From NCBI RefSeq assembly GCF_000332455.1, contig NZ_AOGY02000051.1, positions 124,001 to 188,000 of the forward strand: a stretch of DNA of 64,000 nucleotides, read 5' to 3'. Under the pieces are notes generated by a model. That model did not search any database and had not been told where the DNA came from. It worked only from the letters and a program-made list of their open reading frames with translations. The position numbers and the translations under genes are program-made. The stretch is from Leptospira vanthielii serovar Holland str. Waz Holland = ATCC 700522 (GTDB lineage: Bacteria; Spirochaetota; Leptospiria; Leptospirales; Leptospiraceae). Shown here in pieces: positions 46,808 to 58,512 of this stretch (positions are counted from its first letter, which is position 1; each line of letters starts with the position of its first letter).

Positions 46808-47707
46808 TTGGAACAAATTAAAATCACAGAAGTGGGACCAAGAGATGGACTGCAAAACGAAAAAACCATTCTCTCGACTCAGGATAAATTCGAATTCGTA
46901 TCTCGTCTAGTAGAAACCGGAATCAAAAATATCGAACTCACTTCCTTTGTACGTAAAGATCGAATTCCTCAAATGGGTGATGCCATAGAACTTGCTGGCC
47001 TTGTCCTTCCTAAGTTCCAAAACCAAGTTCAATTTTCTTGTCTGACTCCCAATACCAAAGGTTATGAAGGAGCCAAAGAGTCCGGTTTTTCTGAAGTTGC
47101 TGTCTTCACCGCCACCTCAGAGACATTTACCAAAAAAAATATCAATATGACAATTCAAGAGAGTTTGGATTTTTTTAAACCCATCTTTACTGCAGCGAAG
47201 GCGGATGGAATCAAAGTGCGAGGGTATATCTCGACAGTCATTGCCTGTCCATACGAAGGAAAAATTAAACCAGAACAAACCTTAGAGATCGCAGAACGCC
47301 TGCTAGAGGCTGGTGTTTATGAGATTTCATTGGGCGAAACCATCGGAGTGGCTGTTCCCAAAGAAGTAGAAGCACTCTTAGAGGTCCTCTTAAAAAAAAT
47401 TCCAACAAATCATCTCGCAGGCCACTTTCATGATACCTATGGTATGGCTATCGCCAATATAAAACAATCACTGAGTATGGGGCTTCGAAGTTTTGATAGT
47501 TCGGCGGGAGGACTCGGCGGTTGCCCTTATGCCAAAGGGGCTGCAGGAAACGTGGCCACGGAAGATTTAGTCTATTTTCTTCATAAGGAAGGGTATGATA
47601 CAGGAATTCAATTGGATTCTCTCATCAAAGCAAGCCAGTTTATGGAAGAACGGATTGGAAGAAAACTTACATCCAGAACTTACATTGCGATGAAGAATGC
47701 CGATTGA
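46808..47707 (+). CDS. Hydroxymethylglutaryl-CoA lyase-like enzyme
   Basis: A 299-residue HMGL-family TIM-barrel lyase. EVGPRDGLQNEKTI near residue 8, TSFVRKDRIPQMGD, the metal-site HFHDTYGMAIAN, and the loop GLGGCPYAKGAAGNVATEDLVY with the catalytic Cys are all present. It would split HMG-CoA into acetoacetate and acetyl-CoA, as in leucine breakdown. The start is TTG with AAGGAG at 9-nt spacing. It overlaps the next gene by 11 bp. Confidence 0.92.
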   Translation: MEQIKITEVGPRDGLQNEKTILSTQDKFEFVSRLVETGIKNIELTSFVRKDRIPQMGDAIELAGLVLPKFQNQVQFSCLTPNTKGYEGAKESGFSEVAVFTATSETFTKKNINMTIQESLDFFKPIFTAAKADGIKVRGYISTVIACPYEGKIKPEQTLEIAERLLEAGVYEISLGETIGVAVPKEVEALLEVLLKKIPTNHLAGHFHDTYGMAIANIKQSLSMGLRSFDSSAGGLGGCPYAKGAAGNVATEDLVYFLHKEGYDTGIQLDSLIKASQFMEERIGRKLTSRTYIAMKNAD

Positions 47708-48593
47708 TTTTGAACTACTACATTCGAAGTTAGAAGCTCTTAAAAACAACTACCAAAACCTTACCTATCTGGATACAGATCCGATCTGTTTTCCAAAACA
47801 ATACAATGATCCTTTGGATATAGAAGTAGTCTCCTTGATCTCCTGTCTTTATGCTTATGGGAATGTCAAAAGTATCCAAGGTTTTTTAAAACCTCTATTT
47901 GTTCTTCTTGGCCCCTCTCCCTACCAAACCTTGCGGGACTCTGGTAACGAATTCCAATCCGTTCTAAAAGAACTAAAAGTATATCGGTTCCAAACAAAAA
48001 AAGACAACCAAACATTCTTCCAAACACTTGCCAGGGTGGTTTCGGAATCAAAAAAGAAATCTCCCCTTTGGGAATCTAAGTTTTTAGACAACGAGGATCG
48101 CTTTTTGGAAGAAAGCTCTATCCAAAATTTCCAAAGCTACTGGGAAAAAGAAATTCAGACCACCTTGGGTAAAAAAACTCTCACATACGGCCTACAATTC
48201 TTAATTGGTAAGTCCACAGCGAAGTCCCCGAAAAAACGCCTTTCCTTATTTTTACGCTGGATGGTAAGAACTTCTTATCCTGATTTTGGAATTTACCAAA
48301 AAATCAAACCCAATCAAATTCCCTTCCCTTTAGATGTACATATCCAAAAGTTAATTCGGATTTTAGGAATCACCACTCGCAAAAGTTTTGGATCGAGTGA
48401 TGCTTATCTTATCAAAGATTTTTTTCTGCGGCTCAAACCAGACGATCCGTTGTTATACGACTTTTACTTAACTCGAGTGGGAATCATAGAAAAATGCAAA
48501 GCAGAGTACCAGAGAGGGGTTTGTGAAAAATGTTACTTGAGGGAAGTTTGTTTGGTAGTGCCACGGGGAATTGAACCCCGATTGCAAGGATGA
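47697..48593 (+). CDS. TIGR02757 family protein, endonuclease III-like signature
   Basis: A 298-codon frame of the TIGR02757 (DUF2400) family. The segment PLDVHIQKLIRILGI (211-225) resembles the catalytic-Asp region of HhH-GPD DNA glycosylases. It is followed by four cysteines C267, C276, C279 and C285 (C-x8-C-x2-C-x5-C), close to the endonuclease III [4Fe-4S] pattern. The last 13 residues (286-298) are encoded by the antisense of tRNA-Glu, so the native chain ends right after C285. Function unknown; a DNA-repair role is an inference. Translationally coupled to the lyase gene. Confidence 0.8.
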   Translation: MPIDFELLHSKLEALKNNYQNLTYLDTDPICFPKQYNDPLDIEVVSLISCLYAYGNVKSIQGFLKPLFVLLGPSPYQTLRDSGNEFQSVLKELKVYRFQTKKDNQTFFQTLARVVSESKKKSPLWESKFLDNEDRFLEESSIQNFQSYWEKEIQTTLGKKTLTYGLQFLIGKSTAKSPKKRLSLFLRWMVRTSYPDFGIYQKIKPNQIPFPLDVHIQKLIRILGITTRKSFGSSDAYLIKDFFLRLKPDDPLLYDFYLTRVGIIEKCKAEYQRGVCEKCYLREVCLVVPRGIEPRLQG

Positions 48594-48627
48594 AAACCTT
48601 GTGTCCTAACCATTAGACGATGGCACC
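48553..48627 (-). tRNA. tRNA-Glu (anticodon TTC)
   Basis: Cloverleaf with acceptor GGTGCCA/TGGCACT, anticodon stem CAAGG/CCTTG and loop TTTTCAT (TTC), T-arm CGGGG-TTCAATT-CCCCG, discriminator A followed by an encoded CCA (48553-48555). The 5' end is 40 nt downstream of the tRNA-Lys 3' end. The 3' part overlaps the end of the TIGR02757 gene on the other strand. Confidence 0.94.
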
Positions 48628-48667
48628 GTTTTAGAAGAACTTTCTATGAGTTAGAAAAACTCTTATG

Positions 48668-48741
<74 letters not shown>

Positions 48742-48752
48742 TTCTGTAGCCA

Positions 48753-48780
48753 AGAATATCGAAGGACCTTTCTCGGTCAA
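48753..48780 (-). promoter_or_regulatory. Promoter of the tRNA-Lys/tRNA-Glu unit
   Basis: On the minus strand TTGACC and TATTCT are spaced by 16 bp, with the -10 element about 12 bp before the 5' end of tRNA-Lys. A good sigma-70-type match. No second promoter is seen between the two tRNAs. Confidence 0.65.
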
Positions 48781-48819
48781 CAACTACTTAAAAAAAAGAT
48801 TCAAACCACCTCGTTTTTT

Positions 48820-51127
<2,308 letters not shown>

Positions 51128-51249
51128 ACCGGGATCTCGATCACCCAAGAAGTCAGTTTAGAGAAATCCTGGATTTACGCAATCAATTGTAAAAATCGAA
51201 TAGACAAATCGAAAGTTTTCAGTAATTTAATGTCGGTTTAGAGGCATAC

Positions 51250-53268
51250 ATGACAGAAAAAGAAGCCACTTTGGGTCGCTGGCATAAAGAATTTTTTGAG
51301 AACATCCACCTATTTGTAAAATCGGGTCTTACCGAATCCGAAGCAAAGTCCATTTTAGAAGAGTTTTTAGTTCTTTCACAAGGCACACCGAAACCGAAGG
51401 TCATGGATATCTTTCAAGAACCAGAACGTCTGGAAGAAATCGGCGTGTATACGGACATCCGTACCCAACCCCGTGACTTTATGCTGAAGTTTCTCGATCC
51501 CATTATGAAGAAATTCAAAGTGGAAGGAATCGAAAACTTAAAACTCTTAGATGGAGTCATAGGAAAGTATCCAGTCACTCTCATATCCAACCATTTAAGC
51601 CATTTAGATGCACCAGCCATCTTCACTCTTCTCTACAATTCAGGCCCCGAAGGAAGAAAGATTGCTGAATCTCTAGTCTTTATTGCAGGGCGTTTGGCTT
51701 TTGAACCAGACTTCACTCGCCTCGGACTCTATATGTTTGGAACCCTTCTTGTTTGTTCCAAAAAGGATATGGCGGACAACCCATCTCTTTCCGATGTAAT
51801 GACAAAAATCAATATGCGAGCCTTCCGGAACTCGCAGAAATTACAAGCTGATGGAAAGGTCATTTCTATTTTCCCAGAAGGAACCCGGTCTCGTGACGGT
51901 AGGCTTATGCCTTTTGTGGACACAGTGTACCATTATGTTGCCAACAAAGTCATTCTCCCCATCTCTTTGGAGGGAACAGAGAAAATCCTTCCGATAGAAG
52001 GATTACTATTTAACCAAGCCGTAGGGAAACTTGTGATCGGAAAACCAGTCCTTGTTGGGGAACTCACAAAAAAGGAAATGTTGAGCTTTCCTTCTCACAT
52101 TGAACAAATTTCTTTCCCAGGTACTGGAGACAAAAAGCAGTTTATCATCGATAACCTTGCTTTACTTGTGGGTAGCAATTTAAACAAACACAAACATGGA
52201 ACTTATCGCAACCTCTACAAAGGAGACGTGAGAGAAACAAACCAACTCATTTCATTTCCGAAAAAACCGGAGGAACATGTGGTCATCATTGGATCATCCA
52301 ATATGTCCGTGGCTTTCGCTTGTGTGATGGCAAATAAAAATGTCAAAGTCACGATCTACAGTCCCGATTCCGAAATGGTAAAACAAAGTAACGAAGAAAG
52401 GCGTGATGTGGTCCATTATCCCATTTACAAACTACCACCAAACATCGAATTTTCGGACAAACCAGAAGTTTTGAAATCGGCAACTCTCTTCATCCAAGGA
52501 ACCAATCCCTGGGAATTTGATAACATCTATTCAAAAATAAGAACTTACCTGCAAAAAAACAAATCCCCCGTGGTCAATGTGATCAAAGGATTTACTGGTT
52601 CCAAAAAAGGACTGATTTTGGAAGACCTTCATGAATTGTTACTCATTGAAAGGGACCGGCTTGCTGTAGTTTCCGGTGCCTGTTATCCAGACCAAATTAT
52701 GGAACGTAAAATTTCTGGATTTGAAATCTCTGCTTTCGAAGACTCTCTCATTCCAAAACTGAAAGAACTTCTTACCAATAACTATGTTTTCACAAGACCT
52801 GCCATCAACTCAAGAGACACCAAAGGAGTCCAACTCGGAGGTGCCTTAAAAACCATTTATGCACTTGCGATGGGACTTGTAGAAGGTTATTTCAAACGAG
52901 AGTTAGGTGGAAATGTGGATAATACACTCTTTCATTTGAGTAATCGTTTTTTCAACGAAATGGTATCTATCGGAGTTTTACTGGGTGGGGATCCGACTAC
53001 CTTCAATGGTCTTTCAGGAATGACAGACTTTATGTTGGCATGTTTCGGATCAGATACTAGAGATAGAAAGTATGGGTATGATTTGGCTTATGGCACAAGA
53101 CCAGAAAAAATCACCAATGGATTTTATGGATTAAAAGTTCTACCAAACCTAATCCAACTAGATGAAAAAAGACATCCCATTGTGACTGCAGCTTACCGAA
53201 CCGTAATTCAGAATGAGGACTTTGATCTGATTGCGGAAAAATTGCAAATGCAGTTGGCTAGATTTTAG
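51250..53268 (+). CDS. Fusion of a PlsC-type acyltransferase and a GpsA-type glycerol-3-phosphate dehydrogenase
   Basis: A 672-residue two-domain protein. The N-terminal half (about 85-310) has the acyltransferase motifs NHLSHLD (114-120) and FPEGTRS (208-214). The C-terminal half (about 342-672) is GpsA-like: the Rossmann loop is GSSNMS (348-353) instead of GxGxxG, then VIKGF (K446), VSGACYP, the catalytic-Lys segment GVQLGGALKTIYALA (K534), and TFNGLSGMTDFMLACFGSDTRDRKYG. GpsA makes glycerol 3-phosphate and the acyltransferase could use it, giving two steps of phospholipid synthesis in one chain. NAD binding is uncertain because of the changed loop. GAGG precedes the ATG. Confidence 0.85.
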   Translation: MTEKEATLGRWHKEFFENIHLFVKSGLTESEAKSILEEFLVLSQGTPKPKVMDIFQEPERLEEIGVYTDIRTQPRDFMLKFLDPIMKKFKVEGIENLKLLDGVIGKYPVTLISNHLSHLDAPAIFTLLYNSGPEGRKIAESLVFIAGRLAFEPDFTRLGLYMFGTLLVCSKKDMADNPSLSDVMTKINMRAFRNSQKLQADGKVISIFPEGTRSRDGRLMPFVDTVYHYVANKVILPISLEGTEKILPIEGLLFNQAVGKLVIGKPVLVGELTKKEMLSFPSHIEQISFPGTGDKKQFIIDNLALLVGSNLNKHKHGTYRNLYKGDVRETNQLISFPKKPEEHVVIIGSSNMSVAFACVMANKNVKVTIYSPDSEMVKQSNEERRDVVHYPIYKLPPNIEFSDKPEVLKSATLFIQGTNPWEFDNIYSKIRTYLQKNKSPVVNVIKGFTGSKKGLILEDLHELLLIERDRLAVVSGACYPDQIMERKISGFEISAFEDSLIPKLKELLTNNYVFTRPAINSRDTKGVQLGGALKTIYALAMGLVEGYFKRELGGNVDNTLFHLSNRFFNEMVSIGVLLGGDPTTFNGLSGMTDFMLACFGSDTRDRKYGYDLAYGTRPEKITNGFYGLKVLPNLIQLDEKRHPIVTAAYRTVIQNEDFDLIAEKLQMQLARF

Positions 53269-55078
53269 GTAAGGTCACTTGAAACTCCGTGTTGCCGGGT
53301 TCCGATTGGAATTGGATCCGGCCACGGTGCCTTTCTTCCACAGATTGTTTTACAATTCCAAGACCAAGTCCCGTTCCTTCTCCTTTCTCTTTTGTTGTAT
53401 AAAAAGGTTCAAAAATTCTTTTCTGGATGCCGATCGGAATTCCCGGTCCATTGTCCTTTACCAGAACCACAACTTCTTTTTCCAACTCATCCACTTGGAT
53501 GGTTAAGGATCCCTTAAAAGCCATGGCCTGTAAGGCATTGTAAATGAGATTGGTCCAAATTTGTATCAGTTCATCCGGGTAACCTAAAATGATAGGTTTC
53601 GCATTATAGACACGAATGCACTCCACACCTGATTTCATTTTACTTTGATATAGAGTAATCACCGTTTCAATCGTATCTACCAAATTGATTTCCGATTTTG
53701 CTTCGTTTCGATCAAAGCGACCATAGTTTTTTAAGCTATATACAATTTTTGAAGTCCGTTCTACCGCCAAACGAATGGATTCAATACTACGTAAAGTATT
53801 CAATTCTGATAGAACTAAATCCAAAAGAGGTGATGATTTGAAATGTGGTAAAAAATTTTCATTTTCGAGAATGAAATCGGAAACACCGAGATCAACAATT
53901 CGATCTGCTAAATCGTATGCAGATTCAATCTGCAAATTGTTGAAAATACCCTCTAAAGTTTTTTTTGCCTTCCGTGAATCGGAAAAGTTATAAGACTTCG
54001 GTTTGACTGTAAATAACTCGATGACCCAGGAAATAATCTCATTGATCTCTTTATCTGAATATTTAGAAAAACATTCTTTAATTTGAAACAAACGAGTGCC
54101 AAAATTTCCCATTCGATTGTAGATTTGTTCACTAAAGGCAGCAATGGCTGCGAGTGGATTATTGATTTCATGAGCAACTCCTGCAACTAACTGTCCCAAG
54201 GTGGCCATTTTTTCAGAAAGGATCAATTGGTCTTGTGCTTTTTGTAAATCCTCCAAGATCCGATTGAGTTCCTTTGTTCTCTCTTTTACAGCAAATTCGA
54301 GAGCCTCTTTATTTTGTTTGGATTCGGTCACATCAATGAGGATGGCTAGAAGTGTAGGTCGACCTTTGGTTTGCAAAATGGTATTTCCAGATACCACATG
54401 ACGGATTTCTCCAGACTTCGTTCGAATGCTTGCTTCCATTCCGGTACTCCAACCTTTTTTGAGAAGCTCTGACTTTAATCTTTCCCGATCAAATTTAGTA
54501 ATCCATATATTTAGATCATAAGAAGTGCGTCCTATAATCTCTTCTCTTGTATAACCAATGAGACGGCAATAGGCCTCATTGACATCATCATACACGGCTG
54601 TCTCCACATTAGATAGACTAACAGCTGCTGGGTTCAAACGAAAAACACTTTCAAATAATTCTTTGCTGATGACTAGTTCGTTTTGTAAAACGGCAGCGAG
54701 GTATTCCTTCTCCTTTAACGAAGTAATATTCTGACCAGCGGAAAGAAGATACTTTCCATTTTCAACAATTCGACCGCTGAATAGAATTGTGACAGTAGCA
54801 CCTAATTTACTAATGAGAGGAACTTCCAAATTTAGTATGAAACCATCTCTCTTTAAACCCGCCAAGATCGCTTCCCGATCATTTGCATTGGAATAAATCC
54901 CTAAATCGAGAGTGGATTTACCAATCACCTCTTCCCTTGTCCGACCAAGCCAGCTACAATAAACATCGTTGGCATCAACATAAAGGCCAGTTTCCATATC
55001 GGTCAAAGCCATCCCAATGGGACTGGAACTAAATGCAGTATGCCAAATAGAATCGGATGTAGAAAGGGTGGGAGTCAT
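53258..55078 (-). CDS. PAS-PAS sensor histidine kinase
   Basis: A 606-residue soluble sensor kinase. Two PAS domains (about 12-120 and 142-255) precede a coiled coil, the DHp helix with LVAGVAHEINNPLAAI (H303), and a HATPase domain (N514 in NLIYNALQAM, DNGPGIP, GTGLGLGI). An extra ~110 residues (about 320-430) lie between the two expected DHp helices; the second helix appears at 441-454. No transmembrane segment is seen, so the signal is probably intracellular. No response regulator is adjacent. The 3' end overlaps the fusion gene by 11 bp. Confidence 0.9.
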   Translation of the reverse strand: MTPTLSTSDSIWHTAFSSSPIGMALTDMETGLYVDANDVYCSWLGRTREEVIGKSTLDLGIYSNANDREAILAGLKRDGFILNLEVPLISKLGATVTILFSGRIVENGKYLLSAGQNITSLKEKEYLAAVLQNELVISKELFESVFRLNPAAVSLSNVETAVYDDVNEAYCRLIGYTREEIIGRTSYDLNIWITKFDRERLKSELLKKGWSTGMEASIRTKSGEIRHVVSGNTILQTKGRPTLLAILIDVTESKQNKEALEFAVKERTKELNRILEDLQKAQDQLILSEKMATLGQLVAGVAHEINNPLAAIAAFSEQIYNRMGNFGTRLFQIKECFSKYSDKEINEIISWVIELFTVKPKSYNFSDSRKAKKTLEGIFNNLQIESAYDLADRIVDLGVSDFILENENFLPHFKSSPLLDLVLSELNTLRSIESIRLAVERTSKIVYSLKNYGRFDRNEAKSEINLVDTIETVITLYQSKMKSGVECIRVYNAKPIILGYPDELIQIWTNLIYNALQAMAFKGSLTIQVDELEKEVVVLVKDNGPGIPIGIQKRIFEPFYTTKEKGEGTGLGLGIVKQSVEERHRGRIQFQSEPGNTEFQVTLPKI

Positions 55079-55123
55079 TCGTTTGGAATGTAGAATCCTA
55101 GCGGATATTTAACCGATTGCAAT

Positions 55124-55153
55124 AAAAAAAAGCCTACTCGGATGAGCAGGCTT
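55124..55153 (-). terminator. Intrinsic terminator of the ribosomal operon
   Basis: On the minus strand GAAGCCTGCTC-ATCC-GAGTAGGC is followed by seven T. It lies about 30 bp past the rplQ stop and marks the end of the spc/alpha transcript. Confidence 0.85.
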
Positions 55154-55183
55154 CTCTTAAAAACTCTAAAAAAGAAAATTGTC

Positions 55184-55699
55184 TTACTTAGTAGCTACTT
55201 TTTCTTTTTTTACTTTTTTAGGTTTTTCTTCCTTTTTTGCAGGTTTTTTTTCTTCGCGTTTTGCTTTTGTTTCCGCTTTTAACTCATCTTGAGTTTTGCG
55301 ATCCACAAGTTCCAAAATTCCCATTGCTGTATTGTCAGACGGACGGTTCACCAAACGAATGATTCTAGTGTATCCGCCGACTCTTTCTGCATAACGATTG
55401 GCGAGATCTTTCAAAAGTTTAGTTACGATTTCTTGGTCACCTAGATGGCTATAAAGATATCGTGTATTGTGCAGGATGGCTGCATTTTTCTTTTGTTCAT
55501 CAAGATTTGCAAGGTTAACATCTAAATTGCGTTTTGCTCTCGTGATGATTCGTTCTGCATAAGAACGCGCTACTTTCAATTTCGCAACGGAAGATTCAAT
55601 TCTTTCGTGGCGAAGAAGCGAGATTACCATATTCTGAATCATAGCTTTTCTATGATCTGCGGATCTGTTGAGTTGTTTAACTTTATTACGTTTGTTCAT
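55184..55699 (-). CDS. rplQ: 50S ribosomal protein L17
   Basis: A 171-residue L17. The core ([19 protein letters not shown] … [17 protein letters not shown]) is followed by a lysine- and glutamate-rich extension of about 35 residues ([16 protein letters not shown]), making it longer than the E. coli protein (127). Last gene of the operon; starts 1 bp after rpoA. Confidence 0.96.
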   Translation of the reverse strand: MNKRNKVKQLNRSADHRKAMIQNMVISLLRHERIESSVAKLKVARSYAERIITRAKRNLDVNLANLDEQKKNAAILHNTRYLYSHLGDQEIVTKLLKDLANRYAERVGGYTRIIRLVNRPSDNTAMGILELVDRKTQDELKAETKAKREEKKPAKKEEKPKKVKKEKVATK

Positions 55700-55700
55700 C

Positions 55701-56678
55701 TTAAAAATCTCTCATACCGAACGAAAGTCCCATTGAAGAAAGTTTTGCTTTCAACTCTTGTAAACTTTGTTCGCTGAAATGTTTTGATTTAGTCATTTCG
55801 TCTTCTGATCTCTTAACGAGTTCACCAATGAAGTCAATTTCCAGACTTCGAAGAACGTTAGTAGAACGAACTGATAGTTCCAATTCTTCTACATGTTTAG
55901 ATAAAGCTGCTTTTAGTTTTTCGTCAGCTTCATCTAATTCTTCTTCTTCTTCTTCAATTTCTTCTTCAAAGTTGATGAATACAGTCAAGTGGTCTTTTAG
56001 TATTTTTGCTGCTTGTGCTACTGCGTCTTCTGGAGAAACAGAACCGTCAGTCCAAACTTCCATAGTAAGTTTTTCGTAATCAGAACGTTGTGCAACACGA
56101 GTTTCCGATACTTCAAACAATACTTTTTGGATTGGAGAAAAGATAGAATCGATTGGAATTGTTCCCAATACTTCGATATCTTTCTTTTTGTCCTCAGCAG
56201 GAACGTAACCACGTCCTCTTTGGATTTCCAAATCCATAATCAAATTTGCGTCCTCATTGAGAGTTGCAATATGAAGGTCTGGATTCATGATTTCAATAGA
56301 AGAATCAACAGCGAGATCCGCTGCACGAAAGTAACCTGCACCTTTTAATTCTAAGTGGATTACTTTACTTGCTTCTTTGTCTTCAGGCTCGTATTTGATT
56401 CGAACTTGTTTTAAGTTAAGAATGATACGAGTAACGTCTTCAGCTACACCTTCGATATAAGAGAACTCGTGAGAGACTCCTTCAATTCGAATCGCGGAAA
56501 TTGCAGCACCTTCGATAGAAGACATAAGCGTACGACGAAGGGAGTTACCGATCGTTGTACCAATTCCTCTTTCGAAAGGTTCTGCAACAAACTTACCATA
56601 GTTTGGTGTATTCACATCGGTAGTGAATTCGATTTTTTTGGGTCTTTTGAAACCTTTTAATAAATTCTTTGGAGACAA
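55701..56678 (-). CDS. rpoA: RNA polymerase alpha subunit
   Basis: A 325-residue alpha subunit. The N-terminal dimerisation domain includes [20 protein letters not shown], and the C-terminal domain [20 protein letters not shown] with the helix-hairpin-helix ends at SFGMRDF. The linker carries a run of glutamates ([13 protein letters not shown]). Length is close to the E. coli protein (329). Confidence 0.97.
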   Translation of the reverse strand: MSPKNLLKGFKRPKKIEFTTDVNTPNYGKFVAEPFERGIGTTIGNSLRRTLMSSIEGAAISAIRIEGVSHEFSYIEGVAEDVTRIILNLKQVRIKYEPEDKEASKVIHLELKGAGYFRAADLAVDSSIEIMNPDLHIATLNEDANLIMDLEIQRGRGYVPAEDKKKDIEVLGTIPIDSIFSPIQKVLFEVSETRVAQRSDYEKLTMEVWTDGSVSPEDAVAQAAKILKDHLTVFINFEEEIEEEEEELDEADEKLKAALSKHVEELELSVRSTNVLRSLEIDFIGELVKRSEDEMTKSKHFSEQSLQELKAKLSSMGLSFGMRDF

Positions 56679-56703
56679 TGTCGTATCCTTCTTCTCTAAA
56701 TTC

Positions 56704-57336
56704 TTACTTCGAGTACAACTCTACGATTACCTGTTCTTTCACAGGGATATCAATATGATCTCTTGTTGGAAGTGATAACACTTCTCCAGAGAACTTGGTA
56801 TAATCTACACTTACCCAAGAAGCAGTTCGATTGATTGCTTGAGCGAGTTTGATATTTTCTTCGATAAACGGAGACTTTTGGAATTTCTCACGAATTTCGA
56901 TTTTATCACCTATGTTCACTCGGTAAGAACAAATATCGACTCGGTGGCCATTCACTAAAATATGTCTGTGTGCAACAAAGTTACGTGCTTGTCTTCTTGT
57001 AACGGCAAAACCCATACGATAGAGAACGTTATCCAATCTTCTTTCGAGGAATTGTAGTAAGTTCTCACCAGGAATCCCTGGAGTATGCGTTGCTTCTTCA
57101 AAGTATCTACGGAATTGTTTTTCTAAAACTCCGTAAGCACGTTTAACTTTTTGTTTTTCACGAAGCTGAGCTCCGTATTCAGTGATCTTTCCTTTTTTCT
57201 TAGGAGGAAGACCTGGTGGGTACTTTCTCTTTTCAAGGGAAGATTTTTCTTTATGTAATGTATGACTATTTTTGAGAAAGAGGTTTAACCCCTCTCTTCT
57301 CATCAATTTAACAACTGGACCTCTGTAACGTGCCAT
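56704..57336 (-). CDS. rpsD: 30S ribosomal protein S4
   Basis: A 210-residue S4 with the S4 RNA-binding domain [20 protein letters not shown] and [12 protein letters not shown]. The N-terminal region [15 protein letters not shown] has no zinc cysteines (C- type). In the alpha operon it sits between rpsK and rpoA, as expected; in E. coli S4 is the translational repressor here. Confidence 0.97.
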   Translation of the reverse strand: MARYRGPVVKLMRREGLNLFLKNSHTLHKEKSSLEKRKYPPGLPPKKKGKITEYGAQLREKQKVKRAYGVLEKQFRRYFEEATHTPGIPGENLLQFLERRLDNVLYRMGFAVTRRQARNFVAHRHILVNGHRVDICSYRVNIGDKIEIREKFQKSPFIEENIKLAQAINRTASWVSVDYTKFSGEVLSLPTRDHIDIPVKEQVIVELYSK

Positions 57337-57345
57337 ATATAATTC

Positions 57346-57759
57346 CTACACCCTTCTTCTTTTTCGTGGTCGGCACCCATTGTGTGGGAGCGGAGTTACG
57401 TCTTTAATGAGTTTGATTGCAAGGCCTTTCGTAGTTAAAGAACGAATGGCAGACTCTCGTCCAATTCCTGGACCTGACACCATTACATCGACTTCGGAAA
57501 GACCAGAAGCTTCGATTGCTTTCTCAGCAGCATTGGTAGCAGCAACTTGCGCAGCATAGGGAGTGGATTTTTTAGATCCACGAAAACCCATCATTCCAGA
57601 AGAAGACCAAGAAAGAACATTTCCTACCATATCCGTAATAGATACAATTGTATTGTTAAACGAAGCTTGGATATACACCTTACCCCGTGGAACGTTCTTC
57701 TTTTCTTTTTTCTTAACCTTTTTGGTATCTTTTTTATTCTTAGCGTCTTTTTCAGCCAT
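57346..57759 (-). CDS. rpsK: 30S ribosomal protein S11
   Basis: A 137-residue S11: [19 protein letters not shown] and the C-terminal [13 protein letters not shown] are diagnostic. The first ~25 residues are a lysine-rich extension ([17 protein letters not shown]). It lies between rpsM and rpsD. Confidence 0.97.
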   Translation of the reverse strand: MAEKDAKNKKDTKKVKKKEKKNVPRGKVYIQASFNNTIVSITDMVGNVLSWSSSGMMGFRGSKKSTPYAAQVAATNAAEKAIEASGLSEVDVMVSGPGIGRESAIRSLTTKGLAIKLIKDVTPLPHNGCRPRKRRRV

Positions 57760-57770
57760 GGATGAGTCCT

Positions 57771-58151
57771 CTATTTACCCGGTGCCTTTTTCTTGTTGGC
57801 AACGGTCTTCTTGACACCCTTACGGGTTCTAGCGTTGGTTCTTGTTCTTTGTCCGTTGACTGGAAGTCCTCGTCTGTGGCGAAAACCTCTGTAACAACCA
57901 ACGTCCATCAATCGTTTGATGTTTAGGTTGACTTCAGAACGAAGATCCCCTTCTACCTGGTATGATTCTTCAATGACTCTACGGATCGCGGCTTCTTGTT
58001 CGTCCGAAAGGTCCTTCACCCTGATAGATTCGTCAATTCCTGCTTTTTTCAGGATACTTTGAGAGGATGTCTTACCAATACCAAATACGTATGTAAGACC
58101 GATCACAATTCTTTTGTTTGATGGTAAATCAACACCCGCGATACGTGCCAT
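57771..58151 (-). CDS. rpsM: 30S ribosomal protein S13
   Basis: A 126-residue S13: [20 protein letters not shown] at the N-terminus, and [20 protein letters not shown] near the end, which contacts tRNA and L5. It follows rpmJ by 6 bp. Confidence 0.97.
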   Translation of the reverse strand: MARIAGVDLPSNKRIVIGLTYVFGIGKTSSQSILKKAGIDESIRVKDLSDEQEAAIRRVIEESYQVEGDLRSEVNLNIKRLMDVGCYRGFRHRRGLPVNGQRTRTNARTRKGVKKTVANKKKAPGK

Positions 58152-58157
58152 ATCTTT

Positions 58158-58271
58158 CTATCTTTGCCTTTGTTTGTGTTTTGGGTTCGTGCAAATCACT
58201 CGGATTACACCTTTTCTGCGAATGACTTTGCATTCTGGACAGATTTTTTTAACTGATGATCTAACTTTCAT
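58158..58271 (-). CDS. rpmJ: 50S ribosomal protein L36
   Basis: A 37-residue protein read from the sequence: [20 protein letters not shown] … [11 protein letters not shown]. The C-x2-C … C-x4-H ligands give the zinc-binding (C+) form. Between infA and rpsM, as in many bacteria. Confidence 0.95.
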   Translation of the reverse strand: MKVRSSVKKICPECKVIRRKGVIRVICTNPKHKQRQR

Positions 58272-58280
58272 TATAGTTCC

Positions 58281-58499
58281 CTATTTCTTTCTGTAAGTGA
58301 TGCGACCCTTGGTTAAGTCATAAGGAGAAAGTTCTACAGTAACCTTATCGCCGGGTAATATACGGATATAATGCATACGCATTTTTCCCGAAATGTGTGC
58401 TAGAACTTTATGACCGTTCTCCAGTTCCACACGGAACATGGCATTCGGTAACGGTTCTAAAACGGTTCCGTCGATGGTGATTGCTTCTTCCTTAGCCAG
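58281..58499 (-). CDS. infA: Translation initiation factor IF-1, CTG start
   Basis: A 72-residue S1-fold factor that binds the ribosomal A site during initiation. The sequence from the start, (M)[19 protein letters not shown], then [20 protein letters not shown] and GRITYRKK, aligns residue by residue with E. coli IF-1 (also 72). The first codon of this alignment is CTG at 58499-58497. Two codons earlier is an in-frame TAG, so no upstream ATG, GTG or TTG is possible; the next ATG (residue 18) would remove part of the conserved fold. AGGAG lies 7 nt before the CTG. Thus initiation at CTG is the only reading that gives a complete protein, unless the base is a sequencing error. Confidence 0.9.
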   Translation of the reverse strand: MAKEEAITIDGTVLEPLPNAMFRVELENGHKVLAHISGKMRMHYIRILPGDKVTVELSPYDLTKGRITYRKK

Positions 58500-58512
58500 G
58501 GTCTATCTCCTA

